A DNA stretch of 64,000 bases from Cannabis sativa (lineage: Eukaryota; Streptophyta; Magnoliopsida; Rosales; Cannabaceae), in contig NC_083605.1 of assembly GCF_029168945.1 (NCBI RefSeq), positions 5,029,280-5,093,279 on the forward strand, read 5' to 3'. A program made the position numbers and the translations under genes. The notes beneath the pieces are model-generated. The model made no database searches and was not told the DNA's origin. It saw only the letters and a program-made list of their open reading frames with translations. Below are positions 30,460 to 41,000 of this stretch, piece by piece. Position 1 is the first letter of the stretch. Every line of letters begins with the position of its first letter.

Positions 30460-32093
30460 AGTTGAGGAATTGTCTTATATAAAAGAGTAACACTCAAAAT
30501 CTCAAAGATATGTTGAAGGTCTAGTAGATCTAGTTGCTCACCTACTGATCACTAGAGCTTCCTCAGGTTGTACTTGTGGGGAACCATATGATGCAGGGGT
30601 GTGCTCATTGTTTCAGAAGTAGGAACATCCTTTTCTTGAGCACAAGTACCTAAACTAGGTGTACTCGTTGTGTCACTAGGGTAATCACTAATAGGAGTAT
30701 TAGTTATTGTGGAGGAAGGTAAAACAAGTTTAGTGAGAGGATCAATATTTGCAGTTTCTTCATTTAATTTATGAAAGGAAAATATATTTTCATGAAAAAA
30801 ACCTTTCTAGATATTAGAAAATGTTTTGTATTGATATCATAATGTCTTGCTAGGGTTTGGATCTGCTGTAGGGTTTTAGCTGTCTCTTCGTTTTCTTCTT
30901 GGGTGACCAAATGAAAAATCCTGTTCACTTTAGGCAAAGGGTCTATAAGCAAGATGTTGCCTCTAACTTGTGAGAAAGAATCTGAGAGTCCCATGAGAAA
31001 GGACATGATATATTCCATGTGGTAGTGTTCTTGAAGTTTCTTGACACCTCCGCAAGTGCATCCATTGCATATGTAGGTTGGCCTATAATTCGATAGTTGT
31101 TCCCAGATAGTTTTAAGCTTGATAAAATACATGCTAACAATTTGATTATTTGGTTTCAGATTCATCAAACCTTTCCTCAAATTGTATATGTGAGGTCCAT
31201 TTCTTTGATGGAAACGAACCATAAGATCGACTTAAATTGTAGCTGCAGACTCATCATAAAAGATACTAGATGAATTATCTTTAGAAACAGAATTCAAGAT
31301 CCAAGAAATCACTATATTATTATTTCTTACTAGGCATTGTACATGACAGAATCAGAAGACAGGGGTTTAGGAATCGTACCATCCAAGAATCCTAGCTTAT
31401 TTTTTTTTATAGAAATTTCCAATTGCATTGCTCTACTCTAAGACATGCAATTATCTTGCCCAGTGAGGAGTTTTGAAAGAAGGATGTTACCTGGATTGTC
31501 TCCATGGTGTAGACAATAAGGAACGGACAAATCTTCAAGGGGATTCCTCTATTGAACGATCTCCTGGTTCCGATTTCTCTGCACAATCAAATTCAATAGA
31601 TCTCTGCTCATAGTTTGAGCGACATTCTTGTCTCCTATTTTTGTAGGAGCTTGATTATCGGTAGACAGGATTGGACCAGAGCTGGATCAGGTGAAAAGAA
31701 TTCACTAGGAAGATAGAAGAGTAGTCAGCAAAGTTGGAAGCAAAATCCGAAACTCGAGAGTGAACTTCGTCGAAGAAGAAGACGTGGTAAAAAATAGAGA
31801 ACAATCAAGATAGAGGGAAAGCTTCACTTTTCCACTCTAATACCATATTGCGAAATTGAAAGAAAATGAAAAAAATACTTTCTTGATCAGAATTTGATTA
31901 ATTACAAAAAGAGTCAAAACTACATTATACAAGAATGACAAGCTAACAAGAGTTTACAAACTTAGCCATCACCTTTAACTAACTATAACTAGAGTAAAGA
32001 AAAATGAAAACTAACTAACAAATGGTAAAGGTCACAACTGTAAGGAACAATCAATAACTAACTAACTAACTTGAGAATAATTCTTGTTAAATA
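30460..32093 (-). mobile_element. Copia deletion derivative related to copy 1
   Basis: Minus strand. A probable 5' LTR (31846-32093, CGCAATA end as in copy 1) is followed by a mutated primer site TGGTATTAGAGTGG (31832-31845). Gag follows (31222 downwards, RNGPHIYNLRKGLMNL, nearly the same as copy 1) and is joined in frame to the linker that normally follows integrase (FLISRKVFFMKIYFPF). The protease and integrase have been removed. The 3' part after about 30470 is missing. Confidence 0.75.
30764..31222 (-). pseudogene. In-frame gag/post-integrase fusion frame
   Basis: An open frame of 152 codons. Its first about 115 residues are copia gag. The last 25, from about HYDINTKHFLISRK, are the region after integrase. 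The fusion follows from an internal deletion. It lacks the zinc knuckle and enzyme domains, so any product would be at most a partial Gag. Confidence 0.65.
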
Positions 32094-33043
32094 TTTCATC
32101 TAAAAAATTACATATACAAAAATAACAAAACCCTAATAATCCTATCACAAGAATCCTTCTGATGGCGTTAATAGCTCTGATCACATTCTGATATGTAATG
32201 CTTAAGCTCTTTTTTTGGAACATAACACTTCAACTCAAACAATACAATATAATACAATCAAAGCCAAAAGACAAAATCACACATAACAAAAGTTCAACAC
32301 ATATTTATTTGGTAACGAGTTGAGCCTTCTCCGTAGTTATTTTGTGTATTTCATGAAAATATTTGGAGTGATATACTTGTGGCTTTGACGCCAATTGTAA
32401 CCTCCCTAAATTCTTTAATAAATGATCATTTTCATTTTAGGAATTTAAAACAATAAATGTTGCTCTTTTATAAAAGTAGAACGATTGAGTACTCAATTTT
32501 GAAAATAAAACGATTACAAATTTTGTTATTGAGTCCAACATTGCTAATGTAATATTATATATAAAATCTATAAGTTACTTATATTATTGTCAATTAATTT
32601 TGAAATGAAACCTCAAATACATAGTATTCCTCATTATTTCCCCGAAAAACAAAAGCATACTAGCATGAACATGATCTAACTAGTTAATATTTCCTACATT
32701 GACAGTGGAGAGATGAGAGATTTCTCTAAGGCTTTTAAGAATTTAACTCTTCTGGAGAAGTACATTGATTGCCAAATAATATACTTACATTAAAACTCTA
32801 CATTACAAGACTAATATTAGAAATAAAAGAACCAAACTTAAACACACATCTAACCCTTACTTAAAACCTAGATGAAATGTAGATCTATAATAACAACCCA
32901 AGCTTTGATGTGTAAAGGCTTTGACTTGTTGTGTTGACTAAGATTTCTTGAACTTGCCTTGTTTTATAAATGAGTCTCCAAAATCACCCCAAGCTCAATT
33001 GGAGATCTATGTTAAAGTCACCAACGACTATGAAGTTTCTAGA
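32094..33043. other. Intron sequence with a possible gypsy LTR edge
   Basis: Mostly AT-rich. Around 32380-32400 the minus strand reads ...GGAGGTTACA followed by ATTGGCGTCAAAGC, which resembles an LTR end and a mutated primer binding site. This could be the edge of a minus-strand gypsy LTR into which the intact copia element was inserted. No coding region is seen. Confidence 0.3.
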
Positions 33044-33258
33044 TGTCAATGTACAAGGAAAGAGAGAACGAGAGAGAAGACAAAGTTGTATTATTGCATA
33101 ATGAGAGAAAATGAGATACAGAGTGTATATATACAGAAGGAAATAACCAAAGACTGAACAACCAACATAACAACTCTGTAACAGAATTAATACAACAACT
33201 AACAGTAAAACCGTTAGGACAGTTGGCACAGTGAGCCTATGTAACAGTGTCCTTGACA
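33044..33258 (-). repeat. 3' LTR of the intact copia element
   Basis: 215 bp, TG...CA ends. On the minus strand it is the downstream LTR. The polyprotein stop codon lies just inside it at 33237. Confidence 0.92.
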
Positions 33259-36200
33259 GCCCCCCTCAAACTGAGTGTGGATTTAGAATCGACACACAGT
33301 TTGCTTCTTAGATCAGAGAAGCGCGAGCTGGAGATGGGCTTGGTGAGACAATCAGCAATTTGAGCCTGTGCAGGGACATGTTTGACTTGAATTTGATTGA
33401 GTAGCACCTTATCTCGAACAAAATACAAGTCGATTTCAATATGCTTCGTTCGAGCATGTAACACAGGATTGGCAGCTAAGAGAACCGTGCTTTGATTGTC
33501 GCACCAGATCGAAGGAGCTGAAGGACATTGAATGTGCAATTCGTGAAGAAGGGACTGTAGCCAAGTCACCTCTGAGACAGCACTGGCAAGGCTTCTGAAC
33601 TCAGCTTCAGTGGATGACCTGCTAATTGTGACTTGTTTATGTGATTTCCAAGTGACCAGGTTTCCCCCTTGATAAATGCAATAACCTGTTGTCGATCGCC
33701 GGTCGTCTGGATCAGATGCCCAGTCGGCATCACAGAACACTTCAAGGGAAAAATCCTTGACAGGTTTGAGTAAGAGACCATAATCCAAAGTGCCAGCCAC
33801 ATATCGTAAGATTCTTTTCACTGCTGTCCAATGAGATATCAGAGGCTGATGCATATATTGACACACCTTGTTAACACAGAAAGCTAGATCGGGCCGAGTC
33901 ACAGCGGCATACTGCAGTGCCCCAACAATGGATCGGTATAAAGTCACATCTTGAACCGGTTCACTTCCATAATTGGAGAGTTTAAGGCCACTGTTCATTG
34001 GTGTGTTTTGTGTATTGACATTTTGCATTTCAGCCTTGGTAAGAAGCTCTTGAAGATACTTGGTTTGTGATAAAAGAATACCTTCAGATGTCCGAGTTAC
34101 TTGAATGCCCAAGAAGTAATCGACAAGACCAAGATCTTTAAGAGCAAAAGTGCTATTGAGTTCAGCAATGAGTTGGTTTACAAGTGTGTCATCACTTCCC
34201 ATGACTAGTATGTCATCCACATAGACAAGGATATAGGTGCAGCTTGTTGGAGAACTCTTCACAAACAGGGACTGGTCAGACTTGGAAAACTGAAAGCCAT
34301 GTTGAACTAGCACATTTGAAAGCTTCTCAAACCAAGCACGAGGTGCTTGTTTGAGACCATATAATGCTTTGTTGAGTTTACATACATAGTCGGGATGTTC
34401 AGGATCAACAAATCCAGGTGGTTGTTCCATATAGATTTCTTCATGCAAGTCTCCATTGAGAAATGCATTGTTGATGTCTAACTGTCGTATTGTCCAACCT
34501 TTTGTTATGGCTATTGTTAGAACTACCCGAATGGTGACAGCCTTCACAACAGGGCTGAAAGTTTTAGAGAAATCAAAACCGGCCTTTTGGTGAAAACCTT
34601 TGGCCACAAGACGAGCTTTGTACCTATTTAGTGATCCATCCTTGTTTAGTTTCACCCTGAATATCCACTTGCAACCGATGGGAACTCGATTAGCAGGTCT
34701 TGGAACAACAACCCATGTTTTGTTTTTCTTGAGAGCAACATGTTCTGTATTCATGGCATTATTCCAATGGGGTTCAAGTAGGGCTGCTTTGACTGTTTTG
34801 GGCTCACACACAGCAGATAAAGCTTTAGGTTTTCTTATACCAGACCTGAGTCGAGTTTGCATAGGGTGTGTGGATGTTGTAGTGACACTGGGAGTTGTGT
34901 TTGAGGTAGTGTTCTGGTGGATGGGAGGGTTGGAAATATTCAGTGATGGTTGGACAGGGATACTGGCAGCAGTGGTGTGAGGAAGAACTGGTGGACTGTT
35001 GGGTAAAGAATCTATGAGGGAAGTGTTCTGTTGGATGGATGATGGTAGGATTGTGGTGGGAACTGTAGGAATGAGAGATGGTGGATGACTTGGTGTTGTT
35101 GGTTGAGGTATGAGAGGAGAGAAAAGAGGTGGTGCACCAGATGTATGTGAGTGCAGAAACTGAGAAGACACATGAGTACTAGCAGCAGTGTTGGCATAAG
35201 GAAAGTGTTTTTCATCAAAAATCACATCTCGAGAGATGTAAATTCGTTTGTCTTTGGACATGCACTTGTATCCTTTATGAGAGAGGCTATATCCCAAGAA
35301 GACACAAGGAGTGGATCTATACTCAAGTTTGTTTCGATTGTAGGGTCTTAAGTTTGGGTAGCATAGGCACCCAAAAACTTTGAGCATTTGGTAATTAGGA
35401 GGAGTGTGAAACAGTGTTTCAATAGGTGTAGAGTATTGTAAAATAGGTGTTGGCATCCTATTTATGAGATATGCAGCAGACCTGAAAGCCTCATCCCAAT
35501 ATTTCAAAGGGAGAGAAGCTTGAGCAAGTAAAGTGAGCCCAGTTTCAACTATGTGTCTGTGTTTTCGTTCGACAACCCCATTTTGTTCATGTGTGTGTGG
35601 ACATGCAAGTTTGTGAACAATACCAGATGACTCTAAGAGTGTGGTAAAAGACCTAAACTCCCCTCCCCAGTCAGACTGTAAAGTCTTGATTTTGGTTCCA
35701 AGTTGAAGTTCAACTTGATTTTTGAATTTGGTGAATGTGGGAAGGGCCTCATCTCGGGTCCTTAGTAGATATAGCCAAGTATATCTAGAATAAGCATCAA
35801 CGAAACTGATGTAATACCTATATCCATTTGAGGAATTTGTAGGTGCTGGTCCCCACAAATCCGAATGTAAAAGTTCTAATGGTGCAGAGTAAGTTGTGGT
35901 AGAGTTGGGAAATGGAAGTTTGTGAGATTTACCAAGACAACAAGCTTTGCAAACATCAAAGAACTTTTTATTAGAAATGGGTATATTACATTGTGACAAG
36001 GCCTTTGTGACAATTCTAGCAGCAGGGTGGCCAAGCCTGCTATGCCACAAGGAAAAAAGAGAGTTATTTACATCAGTTTCATGACTGTTACATTGAGATA
36101 CAATAGGGGTACTAGACTGAGATGAATCAGGCACTGGTAGAGTGTTGGATGTGGGATTGAGCTGACTGGTTTTAAACTTGTAGAGACCATTGTCAAGGTT

Positions 36201-37658
36201 CCCAACCAACAAGGTCTTCTTGGTTGCAATGTCCTTGACACAACAAGAAAAGGGGTAAAACTCAAAGAATACTGCATTATCCTGAGCAAACTGAGACACA
36301 CTCAACAAGTTTTTAGTGATAGTAGGGACATGTAGCTGATTAGTAATACTCAGTTGTTTAGAAGTAAAAGGAGAGTTGATAGAAGAGTTACCTATGTTTT
36401 CAATGTTTAACCCCATGCCATTGCCAACATACACTTGCTCATTGCCAGAATATGGGTTGCTGGTGTTCAGATTTGTCAAGTCTGGTGTAATATGATGTGT
36501 TGCCCCCGTGTCTGGATACCACTGTTCATCATTGACCGATTCTGGTGTAGCATAAAGAGCTTGAATCTCAGCTATGTTAGCCGTTGGATTGAAATTGGTG
36601 AAGCACTCTGGCCCTGTAAAAGACTTGTCAAATCGATAAAAACACTGTTTGACAGTGTGGCCAAGCTTATGGCAAAGCTGGCATTGTACCTTTTGTCCCC
36701 AATTGTTGTTCTGACCCCTGCCATAAGATGCAGAACCGCCTCTGTTTGGTGCATTTGGTGAGGGACCACTTGAGCCACGTCCACTGAACTGACCATTTCT
36801 AGCTGCTAAGTTGTTGAATGGGGGACCACTTGAGGCACGTCCTGGACCATTGTGGAAACCTGGAGGGACAGCTGGTGCATTATAGGATGAACGGCCATAG
36901 TTGTTTTGTCCAGGATATCGAGATTGGGAGAGATTTGCTTCAGCTTTTGATATGTCAAGAGTCTTGGCATTTTTCTCGATTCTAACCGATTGAGCCATTA
37001 AAAGAGCTTCCACCTCTGCTACTGTATATTTGTCTTTTCTTGTTGTAATGGAGGTGACAAAGACATCATATTCCGGAGGTAGACCATTGAATATCGCCTC
37101 GATGTGATCTTGAGTAGTTTGAGTTTGGCCAATGGTGGCAAGTCGATCCACAATGCCCTTGATCTTGAGGAGATAGTCGCCAAGAGACCCTGTCATTTTT
37201 GTGTTGCGAAGCTGGGTTTTGTATAGACCGACATTTGCTGCATTCAAGGCTGTGTAGTATTCAGTCAGGTTCTCCCAGATCTGAGCAGTGGTGTCGCATC
37301 CGATCATCCGATTGGTCGTTTTCTCAGACATTGAAGACAGTAGCCAAGAAACGAGAAGATTATCTTGTTGTTCCCATTCTTCAAAGTCTGGATTAACTCT
37401 GTTGGATCTTTCATCAATTTCTGTGAGGTATTTTGCTAGTGCACGTGAATCATCAAGAAATTTTTGGAGTCGGCTGCCTTTAATCGAAGCCATAACCTGG
37501 TGTTTCCAGGGAAGAAAATTATGCTCATCGAGCTTTATGGACAAGGAATGATTGAAGGAGATCGGTTGCGATCTTGGTAAGAGAACTTGTTGATTGTTGA
37601 GTGTTTGAGCATTGTTCAATCTTGATGCTCCACCCGTTGCTGAGTTTGGATTCTCCAT
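33237..37658 (-). CDS. Copia gag-pol polyprotein, intact
   Basis: A 1473-residue frame. The start chosen is the first ATG after the primer site (37658); upstream in-frame ATGs lie in or beyond the LTR. Domains by approximate residue: gag (UBN2-like, 20-250), CCHC knuckle CQLCHKLGHTVKQC (about 322), protease with DTGATHHIT (about 381), GAG-pre-integrase LWHSRLGHPA (about 535), integrase core SDLWGP, SDWGGEF and EQNGVVERKHR (D,D,E; about 598-695), reverse transcriptase with YVDDILVMG (about 1146), and RNase H with CDADWASDPDDRRSTTGYC (about 1310). The order integrase before RT is Ty1-copia. No stop or frameshift is seen, so it could be autonomous. Activity cannot be judged from sequence. Confidence 0.95.
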   Translation of the reverse strand: MENPNSATGGASRLNNAQTLNNQQVLLPRSQPISFNHSLSIKLDEHNFLPWKHQVMASIKGSRLQKFLDDSRALAKYLTEIDERSNRVNPDFEEWEQQDNLLVSWLLSSMSEKTTNRMIGCDTTAQIWENLTEYYTALNAANVGLYKTQLRNTKMTGSLGDYLLKIKGIVDRLATIGQTQTTQDHIEAIFNGLPPEYDVFVTSITTRKDKYTVAEVEALLMAQSVRIEKNAKTLDISKAEANLSQSRYPGQNNYGRSSYNAPAVPPGFHNGPGRASSGPPFNNLAARNGQFSGRGSSGPSPNAPNRGGSASYGRGQNNNWGQKVQCQLCHKLGHTVKQCFYRFDKSFTGPECFTNFNPTANIAEIQALYATPESVNDEQWYPDTGATHHITPDLTNLNTSNPYSGNEQVYVGNGMGLNIENIGNSSINSPFTSKQLSITNQLHVPTITKNLLSVSQFAQDNAVFFEFYPFSCCVKDIATKKTLLVGNLDNGLYKFKTSQLNPTSNTLPVPDSSQSSTPIVSQCNSHETDVNNSLFSLWHSRLGHPAARIVTKALSQCNIPISNKKFFDVCKACCLGKSHKLPFPNSTTTYSAPLELLHSDLWGPAPTNSSNGYRYYISFVDAYSRYTWLYLLRTRDEALPTFTKFKNQVELQLGTKIKTLQSDWGGEFRSFTTLLESSGIVHKLACPHTHEQNGVVERKHRHIVETGLTLLAQASLPLKYWDEAFRSAAYLINRMPTPILQYSTPIETLFHTPPNYQMLKVFGCLCYPNLRPYNRNKLEYRSTPCVFLGYSLSHKGYKCMSKDKRIYISRDVIFDEKHFPYANTAASTHVSSQFLHSHTSGAPPLFSPLIPQPTTPSHPPSLIPTVPTTILPSSIQQNTSLIDSLPNSPPVLPHTTAASIPVQPSLNISNPPIHQNTTSNTTPSVTTTSTHPMQTRLRSGIRKPKALSAVCEPKTVKAALLEPHWNNAMNTEHVALKKNKTWVVVPRPANRVPIGCKWIFRVKLNKDGSLNRYKARLVAKGFHQKAGFDFSKTFSPVVKAVTIRVVLTIAITKGWTIRQLDINNAFLNGDLHEEIYMEQPPGFVDPEHPDYVCKLNKALYGLKQAPRAWFEKLSNVLVQHGFQFSKSDQSLFVKSSPTSCTYILVYVDDILVMGSDDTLVNQLIAELNSTFALKDLGLVDYFLGIQVTRTSEGILLSQTKYLQELLTKAEMQNVNTQNTPMNSGLKLSNYGSEPVQDVTLYRSIVGALQYAAVTRPDLAFCVNKVCQYMHQPLISHWTAVKRILRYVAGTLDYGLLLKPVKDFSLEVFCDADWASDPDDRRSTTGYCIYQGGNLVTWKSHKQVTISRSSTEAEFRSLASAVSEVTWLQSLLHELHIQCPSAPSIWCDNQSTVLLAANPVLHARTKHIEIDLYFVRDKVLLNQIQVKHVPAQAQIADCLTKPISSSRFSDLRSKLCVDSKSTLSLRGAVKDTVT

Positions 37659-37685
37659 TGATAAACGATTGGAGCTCTGATACCA

Positions 37686-37900
37686 TGTCAATGTACAAGG
37701 AAAGAGAGAACGAGAGAGAAGACAGAGTTGTATTATTGCATAATGAGAGAAAATGAGATACAGAGTGTATATATACAGAAGGAAATAACCAAAGACTGAA
37801 CAACCAACATAACAACTCTGTAACAAAATTAATACAACAACTAACAGTAAAACCGTTAGGACAGTTGGCACAGTGAGCCTATGTAACAGTGTCCTTGACA
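37686..37900 (-). repeat. 5' LTR of the intact copia element
   Basis: 215 bp. On the minus strand this is the promoter LTR, with TATATACAC-type TATA sequence within. It differs from the other LTR at two positions. Confidence 0.92.
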
Positions 37901-38033
37901 CTAGAATTGATTGGATCAATAAAATGTTTTCTAGCCATGGACCCCAAAATAACACCCAAAGTAATTGCTAGAAAATCAAAGTCGGCAATCATGGCTGATT
38001 ATGGATAGTATAAATACGAAATTAGGTTCTTTG

Positions 38034-41000
38034 TGTTGCATCCATCCAAAAGTGTCCAAAGTCAAAAAAAGTGTACATTCCAAGTGTGTCTAAAGTAAAG
38101 TATTGTTTCAAAGAGTGTGTGGGTAGTAATTAAGTAGTTTAAATGAGAGTGTCAAGTGTGAGTAAAATATAAGCGTGAGAGCTTGATGTGTAGTGTGGTC
38201 AAGTAAAGAAGTCTTTGTGTAATTACTTTTCAATAATAAAGTAATTACATTTTTTACGTGCTGTAGTTTCCAACAAGAGGTATAAGAGTCAGATCGAGTT
38301 TGTTCTAAAAGTGTCATTTGTGGAGTTTTTTAGAGTGGTAGTGTGTGGTTTAGTATTGCAAAAATCAAGTTTTATTGGTAAAATTAGAATTTTAACCAAT
38401 GCACGATGGGTGACTTTCAAGTGGTCAATGGAATGGAGAAACTTAATAATCAAAATTACAATACATGGTCGATGCAACTGGAGGCATATCTCCAAGACCA
38501 AAACTTGTGGGAGATTGTTGGTGGTAATGAGGTCACATAACCGGAGGATACAACCGCTCTAAAGAAATGGAAGATTAGAGCAAGCAAAGGCATGTTTACA
38601 ATTCAGACAACTGTTGAAGATGAAATGTTAGAGCATATTAGGCTGATAAAGGAACCAAAGGAAGCACGGGATACTTTCGCATCATTTTTCACCAAGAAGA
38701 ATGATACGAGACTACAACTGCTAGAGAATGAGTTTCTCTCTCAATCATGCAGTGCAACATGATGATCAACCAATACTTCACCAAGGTAAAATCTTTTTAT
38801 CGTTAAATTTCTGCATTAGACTCTGCTGGTGGCATGTCAGATGCTAGAATTAGAAGAATTATTATTCATGGATTGAGACGAGAATTTAGAGCTTTTATTA
38901 CTGCAATACAAGGATGGCCAACCCAACCTTCTCTTGTTGAATTATAAAACTTTCTAGGTGACCAAGAAGCATTAGCTAAACAAACATCTGGAGTCTCATT
39001 AGTGAGTGACGAAGAAGAACTCTTAATAGTAGTAATCAGAAAGGTCCGCCCCAACCAAATGCTAGTAAAAATTCTAAAAAACATGATGACAATGATAGTC
39101 ATCATGGAAGCTCTCAACTAGGAAGAGCTTAGAGCAAAGAAATACAACTATAAAAGGTATGGCCACATGGCTAAAAGTTATTAGTTTAAGAAGAAAACTA
39201 TAGAAGGTAATGTAGCCACGTCAAATGTAAAAACACAAGTGAAGAAGAATTGGATGCATAAGCATCATTCGCAGTGGAGGAAGAAAAATCAGTTGCAGTA
39301 GCTACTGTTCCTGGAACGATCGACTACAATAATGATTGGATAGTCGACTCTGTCTACTCAAATAATATGACAAGAGACGAAGAGAAGCTGTAAGACATGA
39401 TCAAGTACAAAGGTGTTTGTGTAGTGGTAACAACCAAAAACTCAAGACTGCCAATTACTCACATCGGTAATACAAAAATTACACCGAGATTTAGTCCAAA
39501 AGAAGTTTCACTCCAAGATGTCACCCATGTACCTAGGATAAAGAAAAATGTATTGTCAGTGGCGCAACTTAGGGCGTCAGGCCACAATGTCGTCTTCTTC
39601 AAGATGTTATTAAGATCTACCAAGATCTTGAAATCTCTGGAACTCTGACGATGAGGGGACAATATGTAGATTCTATCTATGTAATGTCAGCAAAATCAAC
39701 TTATGCAGACAAGACTCAAAAGAACAAAACAATAGATTTATCACACACAAGGCTAAGACATGTCAGCTATCATATACTCAAAGTAATGATGAAGTAGTCT
39801 ATGTTGAAGGGTCTTCCTCAACTCGAGGTTAGAACAAAGACCATTTGTGTCGGCTGCCAATATGGTAAGGTGCATTATTTACCATATGAAGAATCAAAGT
39901 TCAAAGTCAAAGCACCATTAGAGTTGGTCCATTCAGGTGTGTTTGGGCAAGACAAGATCCCATAAATCATCGACATTCTATACGTGGTTACATTCATTGA
40001 CGACTTCTTAAGGTATGTATGGGTTTTCTTTATGAAAGAAAATCTGGAACTTTTCAAAATTTAAAGAATTCAAAGAAATAGTGGAAGGAGAAGTCGGTAA
40101 GAAAATCCAATGCCTTTGAACACACAACAATGGCTAATATACCTCAAATGAATTGTTTGAGTATCTTCGAGAATATTTCATACACCATCAAATTACATGT
40201 GCAAATACGTCACAATAAAATAGAGTATTTGAGAGGAAGAATCAAAACCTTGTAGAAACATGTCAAAGCATGCTGCATTTGAAGAGTGTTCAGGGAGATT
40301 TTAGGCAGAAGGTATGAAGACAACAACTTATATGCTTAATAGACATCCCCAAGAAAAGTTAGGGTTTCTTTCACCCTTTGAGAAACTGTGGGGTTTTAAA
40401 CCTTCAATAAGTCACTTTCGAGTATTTCGTTGTGTGTGTTAAGTATGCGTGCCAAGACACCTATGTAGCAAATTTAACAAGAAGGTGATACGATGTATCT
40501 TTGTGGGATACGACAACCAACATAAAGGTTGGAAATGATGCGATCCTACAACTAGAAAGTGTTATACATCGAGGAATGTGGTATTCTATGAGGCATTAGC
40601 ATGGTAGTAACCTTAAAAGGAAGAGTTACCGAATTCCAAGGAAATAGAAGACAACTTGCAGAAGAAGTTGGGGGAGAAATTTGTTGAGTTACCTTCAACT
40701 CTAGAAATGGATGAAGAAGACAACGAAGACACAATGCAGAGTCCCTGACAAACAGGAGTGCATCAGAGAGATGATGGCCAACTAGAACTTCAGAGATTAA
40801 CAACAACACGAAAGCCAAATCCTAAATATGCTAATGTTGTTGTAGGCACAGAAGAAAATTTTAAGGAGCTGGAGACATATGAATAGGCATACCAGAACTC
40901 CATGTAGATTGAAGTAATGAAAGAAGAGATAAATGCTCTAGAGAAGAATCAAACATGGGAGATGGTGCCAAAGTTGAAGGAAGTGAAACCCATTTCGTAC

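Larger units (their letters stand above)
33044..37900 (-). mobile_element. Intact, young Ty1-copia LTR retrotransposon
   Basis: Both LTRs are 215 bp (33044-33258 and 37686-37900), run TGTCAATG...TTGACA and differ at only two positions by my count. A 5-bp duplication CTAGA flanks it (33039-33043 and 37901-37905). On the minus strand the primer site TGGTATCAGAGC (37674-37685) follows the LTR directly and a polypurine tract (33259-33270) precedes the other LTR. A single uninterrupted polyprotein frame lies between. The element looks structurally complete and recently inserted, antisense inside the last intron of gene A. Confidence 0.95.

Noticed and set aside
33566..37815. Many frames antisense or out of frame to the copia polyprotein
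   Set aside because: They are shadows of the intact gag-pol frame on the minus strand.
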